From the NCBI GenBank assembly GCA_003584005.1, contig QXHL01000003.1, positions 1 to 64,000 on the forward strand: a stretch of 64,000 nt of DNA, read 5' to 3'. The notes beneath the pieces are model-generated. The model worked only from the letters and a program-made list of their open reading frames with translations. It was not told the origin of the DNA and made no database searches. This DNA comes from Alicyclobacillaceae bacterium I2511. GTDB lineage: Bacteria > Bacillota > Bacilli > Alicyclobacillales > Alicyclobacillaceae. The stretch's first letter is position 1, and each line of letters starts with the position of its first letter. The position numbers were made by a program, and so were the translations under genes. Positions 25,345 to 34,150 of this stretch are shown in pieces.

Positions 25345-25368
25345 ATCCATTGTCCGAGGACAATGGAT
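25345..25368. promoter_or_regulatory. 11-bp perfect inverted repeat in a divergent promoter region
   Basis: ATCCATTGTCC and GGACAATGGAT are separated by two bases. The sequence CTTATAAAC follows at once, with TATAAA as a possible -10 box, and TTGTCC inside the repeat could be a (short-spaced) -35. A dimeric regulator binding site between the two SEDS transcription units is plausible; an RNA hairpin with a CGAG loop is the alternative. Confidence 0.5.
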
Positions 25369-25420
25369 CTTATAAACGAGTGATTTTTTGAGTCAGGTGT
25401 GCAAAGGTGGCGCAGCAACG

Positions 25421-26977
25421 GTGCAGAAGCAGCAAATGGATTACATCTTGTTTTTCACAACCCTCATTCTGTGTGCCGTTGGGGTTTTAACCGTCTATTC
25501 TGCCAGTACAGTGTGGGCAATTCAGTCCCAACCCCCACTGCCGGCCGCTTACTTCGCCAATCGCCAACTTATTTCTGCCATCCTGGGAGTCGGGTTGATG
25601 ATTGGCGTAAGCCAGTTACCCCACCGCGTGTGGTATCGGTTCGCGCCCTTAATGATGATGGTCAGCCTTGGCTTGTTGTTATTGGTACTGATGCCACACG
25701 TCGGCTGGTCACAAAACGGGGGGCGCCGCTGGATTGGCCATGGCAGTCTTCATTTGCAACCCTCAGAAATTGCAATCTTGGTGATTGTGATTTACCTGGC
25801 CTTTTTCTTCACCAAACAAGCCATGCTATTGCACGACTTGAAGCGAGGGTTATTTCCACCCTTGCTGATTATCGGCTTAAACTTTTTGTTCATTTTCGCA
25901 GAACCAGACATGGGCACTGCCATGATTTTGCTTGGGGCTGCATTGTCTGTGGTATTCACTTCCGGAGTTAGAATTAAGCCTTTGATTCTCACCCTCATAT
26001 CTCTGACCCCTGTCTTAATTATCTTAGCAATGCTGGAATCCTACCGTTCAAACCGTATTATTGCTTGGCTTCATCCTTTTGCACACATGAAGAGCCTCAG
26101 TTACCAACTGGTTCAAGGAATGACAGCCATCTCCGCCGGGGGTTGGTTTGGTCGCGGGTTCGGACAGAGCATTGAAAAAGCGGGATATTTGCCCTATCCG
26201 CAAAATGACTTTATTTTTCCAGTATTCGTCGAAGAATGGGGACTCATAGGTGCAGTTACTCTCCTAGCTATCTTTTCGGTACTCATCTGGCGAGGATTTC
26301 ACGTCGCTCGCCACGCCCCAGACAGATTTAGTGCGCTATTGTCCATCGGCCTAACCACCATGATGGCCATCAACGCCTTCATAAACCTGTGTTCTGTCAC
26401 TGGATTGTTGCCTGTCACTGGGGTACCCCTCCCTTTTATCAGTTATGGCGGAACAGCGCTTATCATGAACATGATTTCTGTAGGAATTCTTTTAAGTATC
26501 TCGCGCCGTGGACTGGTAGAAGAACCAGAAGAAGACGAATTAGCCGAGGTCATTGAAGCGACAGAAGTACAACAACGAAGACAAGCGCAGCGTCGAAACA
26601 ATGTTCGGGGATTGCCGGGATTGGGCGAGGAATTTCCTAGCAGACAAGCGCAAGTACGGCCTTTTCGCAGTCACAAGACTCAGCAAAATACCAATCTCGG
26701 CTGGCGGGGTCAGCGCAATCTTTCTACCGGGCTAGAATCCCGTGAAAACCGCTTCAGCAACAGCAAGTCTGGCTCCCGCAAACCTTTACACATGAGTTCT
26801 TCGTCTAACCCTGGCAAAGCAGAAGTTCAAAATCGGATACCTGAAATGACATGGCGTGAACGTAACGCACATTGGCAAGAACTCACACCTTCAACTCGAA
26901 CCGTGCAGAAAAAGCCAAGTCAAAAACGTCATAAAAAATCTGGAAAGTCAAGCCGCCCACCCGATTTTCGGACCTGA
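25421..26977 (+). CDS. FtsW-type SEDS glycosyltransferase with long basic C-terminal tail
   Basis: A 518-residue SEDS protein. Residues 1-380 are the membrane core, with LQPSEIAILVIV, AEPDMGTAMIL (the PDxGT aspartate is present), GRGFGQSIEKAGYLPYPQNDFIFPVFVEEWG and LPFISYGGTAL. The last ~140 residues are cytoplasmic, disordered-looking and rich in Arg, Gln, Ser and Lys, starting with an acidic EEPEEDE patch; typical FtsW/SpoVE tails are much shorter. The start is uncertain: the GTG at 25421 gives the family N-terminus and GGTGG lies upstream, while a TTG at 25388 adds 11 residues. It works with a class B PBP in septal or spore-cortex synthesis. Confidence 0.85.
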   Translation: MQKQQMDYILFFTTLILCAVGVLTVYSASTVWAIQSQPPLPAAYFANRQLISAILGVGLMIGVSQLPHRVWYRFAPLMMMVSLGLLLLVLMPHVGWSQNGGRRWIGHGSLHLQPSEIAILVIVIYLAFFFTKQAMLLHDLKRGLFPPLLIIGLNFLFIFAEPDMGTAMILLGAALSVVFTSGVRIKPLILTLISLTPVLIILAMLESYRSNRIIAWLHPFAHMKSLSYQLVQGMTAISAGGWFGRGFGQSIEKAGYLPYPQNDFIFPVFVEEWGLIGAVTLLAIFSVLIWRGFHVARHAPDRFSALLSIGLTTMMAINAFINLCSVTGLLPVTGVPLPFISYGGTALIMNMISVGILLSISRRGLVEEPEEDELAEVIEATEVQQRRQAQRRNNVRGLPGLGEEFPSRQAQVRPFRSHKTQQNTNLGWRGQRNLSTGLESRENRFSNSKSGSRKPLHMSSSSNPGKAEVQNRIPEMTWRERNAHWQELTPSTRTVQKKPSQKRHKKSGKSSRPPDFRT

Positions 26978-27190
26978 TTCATGCAACAAACTGTGATGTT
27001 TCCAGAAGTAATAATTTATATTCTGTGCCCATTTTTGGCCCATCTATACATCCAATTTTATGCCCCCTGTGCTACACTGAACAAGGTGATATAGGACTGT
27101 AAGTTTCGCCTATTCTGTGCAATCGTTAGCCGTCCATTCTGCACACCTATTTTGTCCGCTCTTACTGCGAAGGAAAGGCAGGGATACTGT

Positions 27191-28147
27191 ATGTCACAAC
27201 ACCCCCCCATCAAGCCCGTCAACATGGGAAATAATGTATATCTGATTGACCTGCTGGAACAAGATACCCCTTGCCGTAGCGCCGCATATGTCCTTTTAGG
27301 CGACCGCCCCACCCTGATTGAAACCGGTTCTGCCAAGTCCCACCAAACACTTCTGGCGGGTATGGCCGCTTGTGGTTTACAACCTCAAGACTTGGCCTAC
27401 GTCATCGTCACCCATGTTCATCTGGATCACGCTGGAGGGGCCGGACAAATCATGGAAAAGGCGCCCAACGCCACCCTCGTTGTTCACCCTCGGGGTGCTC
27501 GCCACATGGTAGACCCATCCCGATTGTGGAACGGGGCCTTACAGGTTTATGGTCAAGCACTGTCCACTCTTTTTGGAGAAATGATTCCCATTCCAGAAAG
27601 TAGGGTACTGATTCGTAAGGACAGCGAAACCCTGGACATTGGCTCTCGGATCTTGACGTTTTACGATACTCCCGGCCACGCCAAACACCATTTCACGATT
27701 CTAGATCCCGTTAGTGATGCCGTGTTTTCCGGAGACGCTTTAGGGATTCGCTACAGAACTTGCTTTACAAATTGGCCATTTGAGTGGATTATGCCCTCCA
27801 CATCTCCAATAGATTTCGACCCAGAGGCTGTTCAGACAACCGTAGCTAAACTACAACAGTTGCCTTTTCAATGGGTCTATCACACACACTTTGGTCGTTC
27901 CAGCAAGCAAGAAGCGCTGATGAATACAGAATCTGGCGCATTAGCCATGGCTGCGTTTATGAAACAGTTTTACCATCCGCAAGTCACTGCCGACGAGGTC
28001 ATGACAGGGCTCACAGAGTGGGTTCACCATGACTTAACAGAACGTGGTTTTTCAGCGTCTGTTAAGGACATCCGACAGGCCTTAGCGATGGATTTACCCT
28101 TGGATGCCCTTGGTCTCATGTACTGGATAGAGAACTTGAAAAGCTGA
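27191..28147 (+). CDS. MBL-fold metallo-hydrolase
   Basis: A 318-residue metallo-beta-lactamase-fold hydrolase. THVHLDHAGG is the zinc-binding HxHxDH motif, DTPGHAKHH supplies the next His and FSGDALG the bridging Asp. A C-terminal helical region of about 80 residues follows. The best general match is to thiolesterase/glyoxalase-II-like MBL proteins of Bacillota, but the substrate is not evident. The ATG at 27191 is preceded by AAAGG and GGGAT. It is a single gene between the ftsW and ligT-like genes. Confidence 0.8.
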   Translation: MSQHPPIKPVNMGNNVYLIDLLEQDTPCRSAAYVLLGDRPTLIETGSAKSHQTLLAGMAACGLQPQDLAYVIVTHVHLDHAGGAGQIMEKAPNATLVVHPRGARHMVDPSRLWNGALQVYGQALSTLFGEMIPIPESRVLIRKDSETLDIGSRILTFYDTPGHAKHHFTILDPVSDAVFSGDALGIRYRTCFTNWPFEWIMPSTSPIDFDPEAVQTTVAKLQQLPFQWVYHTHFGRSSKQEALMNTESGALAMAAFMKQFYHPQVTADEVMTGLTEWVHHDLTERGFSASVKDIRQALAMDLPLDALGLMYWIENLKS

Positions 28148-28190
28148 GGTCTCTGCTGCGGCTAGCCATAGAAAGCGGACACCTTCAAGC

Positions 28191-28766
28191 TCACAAACTT
28201 TTTACCAGGGGAAACTGTGCCAATACTGGATAGGCCAATTGGCCTTCCAGTCGTGTGGAAGCAAATAAACAAAAACTCGATACAGGGAACTCTGACTCGG
28301 TAAGAATTTTTCTCGCCAGAGAATGATAGTCGTCTAAGTGATGGATGCAGTCTCTGGCTGATTGCCGAGCCAATGTAATATGTGGACAATAAGGCTGTTG
28401 CTCCCTCTCTAAGGGGAACCTTTTCGCCAAGGATTGTGTCAAAGCAGACTGTAAACCTTGTAATCTCAGCAATCCCTCATTGGGGGCCAAACCTACCCAC
28501 AGCACCCGTTTTTTTGAAAATGCATCCAAGGAAGAGAGGTTCATCGTAAAAGGTGTGTGCATACCCGCCACTTCCCGACTGACTTGCATCAAAAATGGCC
28601 GCAACGAATCTTCCTGTTCGCCAAGAAACACTAGGGTTACATGAAACAAAAGCGGGGATGTCCAGTTGTGCGCAGTGAAACCTTTGTCTTGCAAAACACT
28701 CTGCAAAAATGCCAGTTGCTGTTTGATGGACAACGGCAAATTCACGGCAAAAAACAGTCGTGTCAC
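28191..28766 (-). CDS. thpR: RNA 2',3'-cyclic phosphodiesterase (2'-5' RNA ligase family)
   Basis: A 191-residue 2H phosphoesterase. The two catalytic HxT motifs are H42-V-T44 (FHVTLVFLG) and H129-I-T131 (CPHITLAR), and the length and spacing match ThpR/LigT. The enzyme hydrolyses 2',3'-cyclic phosphates on RNA ends; the ligase activity is a side reaction. It is a single gene, convergent with the MBL-fold gene. Confidence 0.87.
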   Translation of the reverse strand: MTRLFFAVNLPLSIKQQLAFLQSVLQDKGFTAHNWTSPLLFHVTLVFLGEQEDSLRPFLMQVSREVAGMHTPFTMNLSSLDAFSKKRVLWVGLAPNEGLLRLQGLQSALTQSLAKRFPLEREQQPYCPHITLARQSARDCIHHLDDYHSLARKILTESEFPVSSFCLFASTRLEGQLAYPVLAQFPLVKSL

Positions 28767-28866
28767 CTACATCTTCTCCTGTCTTAATTTTTCGCCCGGT
28801 AAGACTGCACTTTGTGTGTCCAATCCATTTACACCATCAAGCCTGTCCTCAACGACGGTCTCGTAG

Positions 28867-28872
28867 TATAAT
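28867..28872 (+). promoter_or_regulatory. -10 box of the murT-gatD operon
   Basis: A perfect TATAAT about 110 nt before murT. TGTCCT 17 nt upstream is a weak -35 candidate. Confidence 0.4.
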
Positions 28873-28983
28873 CCATTGCGAATGGTTGAAAGTGTTGTTA
28901 TGCAAAGCTTACCCCATCAGTGGCCACCTTCCTCTCGGGGTCACCACTGGTAAACATTTGCGTTGTAAGGGGCTGACAAACGT

Positions 28984-30360
28984 TTGTCTGTATTTGCGGT
29001 TTGGATTGGAAAACTGACTGCCTTTATCCTACACCTAGCCAAACGCAACGCCACTAGTTTGCCCGGAAAAGTTGCACTGCAAGTGGACCCTAGATTGCTC
29101 CAGACGCTCAGTAGACAATTGCACCAGTGTGTGGTAGTTACTGGTACCAACGGCAAAACCACCACTGCTGCTCTGTTGTCCTCCATGCTAGGGCAAACTA
29201 CCGCGCTCATTCACAATGCCGAAGGCGCCAATCTGCCTCAAGGACTTACCACGGCCTTGCTGCGCCGCACGAGTTGGCTAGGTAGACTGAAAGACACAAC
29301 CGCATTGTTTGAAATTGATGAGGCCACACTGCCCTTGGTCTCCCGTTATTTACCCATTCAGTTCCTCGTGGTCACCAATGTCTTTCGAGACCAATTGGAC
29401 CGTTATGGAGAGTTGGATACCACTATTGAGAAACTGGTCACGGGTATCGCTGCCACACAGGCCACCGTACTGCTCAACGCGGATGATCCATTGGCCCAGA
29501 TTGTAGGCCTGCGTAGTGGCAGACCCGTGCAGTACTTTGGCCTAGCCGCAAACATGGCCACCCGTCAAGTTCGGGATCAAGTCCGGGATGGAGCCTTTTG
29601 TCTACAGTGCGGATCTCTTTTAAATTATGAGGGCTTCGTTTACGGACAACTGGGGTCATACCACTGCCCAAAATGCGGCTTTCACACCCCTACTGCCGAT
29701 TATTCAGGCGAGGTGTTTCGAGGACAACTTAAGGTCTATGTGGCCAATCAGCCCGTGCAGAATTTGCCCCTGCCGGTACTCGGTCTTTTCAATGCTTATA
29801 ACACCCTAGCCGCTGTCGCCTGTGCCCGTTTAATGTCCATTTCCATGCCCACCATTGCCCAAGGATTATCTCTTTATCAGGCCCCGATGGGGCGGATGCA
29901 GGTGTTTAACAGCCAACCGCGTACCGTCCTTAACCTAATTAAAAACCCCACCGGCTGCGATAGCGTTCTACAAGCCATTGCCAGTGAACCGGGTAACAAG
30001 GTCCTATGCATTGCTATCAATGACCTGGCCGCCGATGGACGTGATGTTTCCTGGCTTTGGGATGCGGATTTTGAGTTGACTGTGGAACAGGGCCAATTCA
30101 TTCACTGTGTAACAACAGGTCTGCGTGCTGAAGATATGGCCTTGCGTCTGAAGTACGGTGATTTTCCGGAAAAGAACTTGTCTTGTCATGTCCCCTTAGA
30201 GGAAGGTCTGGACGTAGCCCTGTCTACCGCACACATCTACGGGGATCTGCCTGTATACGTTCTATCTACTTACACGGCCTTATATCCCCTGGCACAACTG
30301 TTGGCAAGGAGAGTGTCCGTCTATGTGCAAGCCACTGAGAATCGGCCATCTGTATCCTGA
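28984..30360 (+). CDS. murT: Lipid II isoglutaminyl synthase, MurT subunit
   Basis: A 458-residue Mur-ligase-like subunit that, with GatD, amidates the D-glutamate of lipid II to D-isoglutamine. The P-loop is GTNGKTT (54-60). A four-cysteine zinc ribbon is inserted in the central domain (C206, C209, C228, C231), as in Gram-positive MurT, and the C-terminal DUF1727 domain follows. The start is TTG at 28984 with AAGGGG 11 nt upstream; no other start lies nearby. The gene overlaps gatD by 38 nt, consistent with the stable heterodimer. Confidence 0.93.
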   Translation: MSVFAVWIGKLTAFILHLAKRNATSLPGKVALQVDPRLLQTLSRQLHQCVVVTGTNGKTTTAALLSSMLGQTTALIHNAEGANLPQGLTTALLRRTSWLGRLKDTTALFEIDEATLPLVSRYLPIQFLVVTNVFRDQLDRYGELDTTIEKLVTGIAATQATVLLNADDPLAQIVGLRSGRPVQYFGLAANMATRQVRDQVRDGAFCLQCGSLLNYEGFVYGQLGSYHCPKCGFHTPTADYSGEVFRGQLKVYVANQPVQNLPLPVLGLFNAYNTLAAVACARLMSISMPTIAQGLSLYQAPMGRMQVFNSQPRTVLNLIKNPTGCDSVLQAIASEPGNKVLCIAINDLAADGRDVSWLWDADFELTVEQGQFIHCVTTGLRAEDMALRLKYGDFPEKNLSCHVPLEEGLDVALSTAHIYGDLPVYVLSTYTALYPLAQLLARRVSVYVQATENRPSVS

Positions 30361-31042
30361 GCTTCTCAACCTATATGCAGACAAAGGCAACATCCAAGTA
30401 TTAGTACACCGCTGTCAGTGGCGAGGACTGACCACAGAAGTCACTCCGGTTTATGGAACAGATACGTACCACTTGCAAAACTTTGACCTCGTCCTATTGG
30501 GGGGAGGGTCAGACCGAGAGCAGGAACTTGTAGCACAGACTCTTTACCCTCGCCGACAAGAGTGGCAATCCGCCATTTCTGACGGACTGCCTTTACTGGC
30601 AATTTGTGGCGGATATCAATTGCTGGGTGAATTCTATCAACTCGCAGATGGACACAAGGTACCTGGCTTGGGTATATTAGACATGCAAACTGTGGTCAGC
30701 CAGCCCAGGTTGATTGGCAACATTGGCATTGATTCCCCATGGGCGGGCAGAATTGTTGGCTTTGAAAACCATGGCGGACGCACGACACATCACCACAATC
30801 CGCTGGGTCAAGTCTTGCACGGCCATGGTAATAACGGAATCGATGGTCAAGAAGGCGTGCACTTCCAGAACGTGATTGGTACCTATATCCACGGACCTCT
30901 TTTACCAAAAAATCCACAATTGGCGGATTTTATTTTACAAACAGCCCTTGACTACGCTGGCGGTAATCTGATTTTACCCCCCCTACCGGACAACCTAGAG
31001 AAAGCAGCTCAACAGGCCTTTATGGAACGTAGATTGCGATAA
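30323..31042 (+). CDS. gatD: Lipid II isoglutaminyl synthase, GatD glutaminase subunit
   Basis: A 239-residue class I (CobB/CobQ-like) glutamine amidotransferase that supplies ammonia to MurT. The nucleophile is C95 (LAICGGYQLLG) and the catalytic His is H190 (YIHGPLLPKNP), at almost the same positions as in Staphylococcus GatD. GIGHLYP-like and GGGSDREQ motifs match the family. AAGGAGAG within murT serves as the ribosome site before the ATG at 30323. Confidence 0.94.
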   Translation: MCKPLRIGHLYPELLNLYADKGNIQVLVHRCQWRGLTTEVTPVYGTDTYHLQNFDLVLLGGGSDREQELVAQTLYPRRQEWQSAISDGLPLLAICGGYQLLGEFYQLADGHKVPGLGILDMQTVVSQPRLIGNIGIDSPWAGRIVGFENHGGRTTHHHNPLGQVLHGHGNNGIDGQEGVHFQNVIGTYIHGPLLPKNPQLADFILQTALDYAGGNLILPPLPDNLEKAAQQAFMERRLR

Positions 31043-31079
31043 GTGGGACACAACCATTCTCTACTAAGGCAAATGGGCA

Positions 31080-31118
31080 CGCCTTTTCCAGACTTTCCAT
31101 CAAACATGTGGAAAGGCG
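31080..31118. terminator. Bidirectional terminator between gatD and the SDR gene
   Basis: CGCCTTTTCCA and TGGAAAGGCG pair with one bulged base around an 18-nt loop. It lies in the 79-nt gap between convergent operons. The T-tract is poor. Confidence 0.5.
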
Positions 31119-31121
31119 CGC

Positions 31122-31895
31122 TCAAAAACCAAAAATACTCATTCCACCGTCCACTGTCAGGGTATGCCCAGTGACGTAACTGGCTGCATTTGAAGCGAGA
31201 AATACAACCGGACCCACCAATTCCTGAACCTCGCCCACCCGCCCCAGAGGTGTCCTGGAAACAACTTCCCCGTAATATTGTAAGTCTGACAACACTTGCT
31301 CACTTAAGGGAGTACGAAAATACCACGGGGCAATCCCATTGACTCGAACCCCATACTTTCCCCATTCCATGGCCAATACCTTGGTCATTTGAATGACACC
31401 TGCCTTGGCCGCACCGTAAGCCACACCCGTGCGTAAAGCCACCAGCCCCCCTACCGAACTAATGTTGATGATGCTGCCCTGGCGGCGTTCCACCATGTGC
31501 TGACCCACTTGCTGTGCGATAAAAAAAGCTCCCCGTAAGTCAGTGTCAAGGACAGCTTGCCACTGTGCCACACTCACCGACAGGGCAGGAACGCGAATAT
31601 TCATACCTGCATTGTTCACCAATGTATCCACCGGGCCCTCTGCCAAAACATCAGCCACCAACCGAGAAATGCCGTCAGTGTCCCGTAGATCACAAAAGTG
31701 CGTGCTCACCCAGACAGAGGACCGTGCTTCTCGCACACTGGCAACGGTATCAGCCAATGCTTGGGCATCTCTACCCTGCAGAGCCAAGTCCGCTCCAGCA
31801 GCCGCTAGCCCTATGGCCACCGCTCGGCCAATTCCACGGCTAGCCCCCGTCACAAGCGCACGCTTGCCCGTCAAATCAAACAATGGATGATTCAT
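31122..31895 (-). CDS. SDR-family oxidoreductase
   Basis: A 257-residue classical short-chain dehydrogenase. It shows GASRGIG (NAD(P)-binding), NNAG, the catalytic Ser and Tyr-x3-Lys (INISS...AYGAAKAG) and the C-terminal VTGHTLTVDGG. The closest general type is gluconate 5-dehydrogenase or 3-oxoacyl-ACP reductase; substrate not determined. The ATG at 31895 follows GGGGAGGGGG. It is the last gene of the minus-strand operon that begins with the NCS2 permease. Confidence 0.85.
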   Translation of the reverse strand: MNHPLFDLTGKRALVTGASRGIGRAVAIGLAAAGADLALQGRDAQALADTVASVREARSSVWVSTHFCDLRDTDGISRLVADVLAEGPVDTLVNNAGMNIRVPALSVSVAQWQAVLDTDLRGAFFIAQQVGQHMVERRQGSIINISSVGGLVALRTGVAYGAAKAGVIQMTKVLAMEWGKYGVRVNGIAPWYFRTPLSEQVLSDLQYYGEVVSRTPLGRVGEVQELVGPVVFLASNAASYVTGHTLTVDGGMSIFGF

Positions 31896-31971
31896 GTGAT
31901 ATCCCCCTCCCCTGTATGTAGCCACTGAGGTCACCTAGAGTGACCATGACAGTTAAAGAAGCGCTGTTCAG

Positions 31972-32430
31972 TTATTCGCGCAATGCGGGGACTCCAGCAG
32001 GTGGTCCCTGGTGTGCCATGAGAGCGCTGCGCACTTGCGTCCACAGGGGTTGTGTCTGCTGGTGTTGATAATCGTAAGTCAACATAATTGCTTGCCCACG
32101 GGCCGTCCACTGGCCTGCCGCGTTATGGACCGCTTGTTCCACACGGAAGCTACTGGTCCCTAAGGACCCAATCCAGGTCAACACCTGGATTTTTTCTGCA
32201 TATTTTACTTGCGTGAGAAAATCACAGCGAGCTGAAGCCACAATTAAATTCCACTTTTCCAGATCTAAAGTTGGATTGAAGACACGGAACAGTTCCATCC
32301 GAGCTTCCTCTAAATAAGTAAAATAAACTGCATTGTTCACGTGCCCCAAACTATCGCATTCTCCAAAACGCACAACAATATCATGGATCCACACTGGCCT
32401 TCCTCCACTCCAAAAGCTATTCAGTTTCAT
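31972..32430 (-). CDS. Hotdog-fold acyl-CoA thioesterase (YbgC/FadM-like)
   Basis: A 152-residue single hotdog-domain thioesterase of the 4-hydroxybenzoyl-CoA thioesterase type. The signature VRFGECDSLGHVNNAVYFTYLEEAR is the active-site segment (Asp plus HVNN). It probably hydrolyses an acyl-CoA released in the pathway of this operon. It lies 50 nt after another thioesterase gene of a different subfamily. Confidence 0.82.
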   Translation of the reverse strand: MKLNSFWSGGRPVWIHDIVVRFGECDSLGHVNNAVYFTYLEEARMELFRVFNPTLDLEKWNLIVASARCDFLTQVKYAEKIQVLTWIGSLGTSSFRVEQAVHNAAGQWTARGQAIMLTYDYQHQQTQPLWTQVRSALMAHQGPPAGVPALRE

Positions 32431-32480
32431 TAGTTTTACTTATTCTACCCCTATTTCAGTACCAAAACTGTGATACCATT

Positions 32481-32897
32481 CTACCGGGTGGCCTCTCGAT
32501 GCACAATTGCTAACGTACAGCGAGAGATACAGACGAGTCGATTCGCCTCATCTGTAATGCGAATTTCCCACACCATCGTACTTTGTCCCCGATGCAAGGG
32601 TATGGCCGTAGCAGTGACTATCCCTTGACGCTTCGGACGAATGTGATTCGCATTCAGTTCCAATCCCACCACAGCCTCTGTCTCCTGATCCACGTTCAAC
32701 CATCCAGCCAAACTAGCAGCCGATTCTGCCAGCGCCGCAGAGGCCCCTCCATGCAACATTCCGTAGGGTTGATGTGTCCGTGAGTCCACAGGCATGGTCA
32801 TCACCACGCAGTCCTTATCCATACGCACCACTTGCATCCCTAGGTGTTCCATCATAGTCCCCTGTAGTGCCTCGGGTGTCGCTGAACCTTGATTCAT
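32481..32897 (-). CDS. PaaI/MenI-like hotdog thioesterase
   Basis: A 138-residue hotdog thioesterase. MPVDSRTHQPYGMLHGGASAALAESAAS carries the HGG and catalytic Glu as in E. coli YdiI/MenI (1,4-dihydroxy-2-naphthoyl-CoA hydrolase), followed by GLELNANHIRP, also shared with that protein. A menaquinone role is possible, but the operon context argues for acyl-CoA hydrolysis in a catabolic route. Its ATG overlaps the preceding stop by four bases (ATGA). Confidence 0.82.
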   Translation of the reverse strand: MNQGSATPEALQGTMMEHLGMQVVRMDKDCVVMTMPVDSRTHQPYGMLHGGASAALAESAASLAGWLNVDQETEAVVGLELNANHIRPKRQGIVTATAIPLHRGQSTMVWEIRITDEANRLVCISRCTLAIVHREATR

Positions 32898-34144
32898 TGG
32901 ACAATTCCCTCCTTAGCAAGATGTAGCGCTGCTTGATACAACACTTGGGTGCCCATGATGCAATCGACAGGAGATGTCCATTCTTCCGGTTGATGACTGA
33001 TGCCCTCCCGGGAAGGGACAAAGACCATTCCCACTGGACACAAATCCACCAACTGCATCCCATCATGTCCTGCACCACTGACCAAATCAAAACCGGAAAC
33101 ACCCAATTCCTCACAGGACTGGTGTAACACACCTCGCAACGAGGGTGCACACTCAACAGGTGCAATTCGCTGCAAAGTTTGCACTGTTACGTCAACATTA
33201 CGTCTTAGGCAAGCCTTTTCCACCTGCTCTAGGATCCGTTGCTCCGCCTGATTTCGCAGCGATTCTATTGCGTTCCGCAAATCCAAGGTTAAAGACACCA
33301 CACCGGGAATGATATTGACACCTCCGGGCTGCACCGTGAGCTTTCCCACAGTAGCGACGCACCCCGGCACATCTTGTGCCACTTGCTCCATCACGAGCAT
33401 CGCCTCGGCCGCTGCCGCTAAAGCATCTTGGCGCAAAGTCATGGGTGTTGCCCCTGCATGCCCACTCATCCCCTTAAACGTGAAATTCAGCCAAAGGGGA
33501 CCGGCTATCCCACTGACAATTCCAATCGGCAATCCTTGCGACTCCAAAACTCGTCCTTGTTCAATATGCAACTCCAAATAAGCGAACACCTCGCTTGAGC
33601 TGCGCACCGCCCTGTCTATCTGAGCCGGGTCCATTCCATAGGCCTGCATAGCCCATCCCAGGGATCTCCCCTGCGCATCTCGGTGACGATCCAGTTCTGC
33701 AGGTGCCAACCGACCTGCAACAGCGCGACTACCAATCATCCCAAAACCAAAACGAGCTCCTTCCTCGTCTTCAAAGACAACTACTTCGATAGGGTGACGA
33801 GTTTGAACACTTGCTTCAGTCATGGACTGTACCACCTCGATGGCGGCGAGTACGCCTAGTGGGCCATCAAAATTGCCCCCATGTGCCACCGAATCCAAAT
33901 GAGAACCCAGCCACACAGCAGGTGCAGCCGCATCTGTGCCCTCACGACGGCCAAACAGGTTTCCCACGGCATCTTCCCACGTGTCTAAGCCAGCCTGCTG
34001 CATCCAATAACGAACCCTTTCCTTGGCCGCCCACTCATCACAGCTGTAGGAGAAGCGTGTGACACCCCCCGATGCATCTCGTCCAATATCGCCAAGCTCC
34101 TGCAACCTTTTCCATAACCGATCTGCTTGAACCAATTCTTTCAC
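32894..34144 (-). CDS. M20-family Zn amidohydrolase (HyuC/AllC type)
   Basis: A 416-residue binuclear-metal amidohydrolase of the N-carbamoyl-L-amino-acid hydrolase / allantoate amidohydrolase / beta-ureidopropionase group. Motifs are GSHLDSVAHGGNFDGPLGV (metal His and Asp), EDEEGARFGFGMIGSRAVAG, HIEQGRVLES, GHAGATPM and SGAGHDGM. It cleaves a carbamoyl or ureido group, as in purine, pyrimidine or hydantoin breakdown. The gene sits between the 2-hydroxyacid dehydrogenase gene (6 nt) and the MenI-like thioesterase gene (4-nt overlap). With a nucleobase permease first in the operon, a ureide or pyrimidine substrate is likely. Confidence 0.87.
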   Translation of the reverse strand: MKELVQADRLWKRLQELGDIGRDASGGVTRFSYSCDEWAAKERVRYWMQQAGLDTWEDAVGNLFGRREGTDAAAPAVWLGSHLDSVAHGGNFDGPLGVLAAIEVVQSMTEASVQTRHPIEVVVFEDEEGARFGFGMIGSRAVAGRLAPAELDRHRDAQGRSLGWAMQAYGMDPAQIDRAVRSSSEVFAYLELHIEQGRVLESQGLPIGIVSGIAGPLWLNFTFKGMSGHAGATPMTLRQDALAAAAEAMLVMEQVAQDVPGCVATVGKLTVQPGGVNIIPGVVSLTLDLRNAIESLRNQAEQRILEQVEKACLRRNVDVTVQTLQRIAPVECAPSLRGVLHQSCEELGVSGFDLVSGAGHDGMQLVDLCPVGMVFVPSREGISHQPEEWTSPVDCIMGTQVLYQAALHLAKEGIVQ

Positions 34145-34150
34145 CCCCTG

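Noticed and set aside
25399-25971. 190-codon frame in another phase inside ftsW
   Set aside because: The overlapping frame encodes clear SEDS motifs; this one does not.
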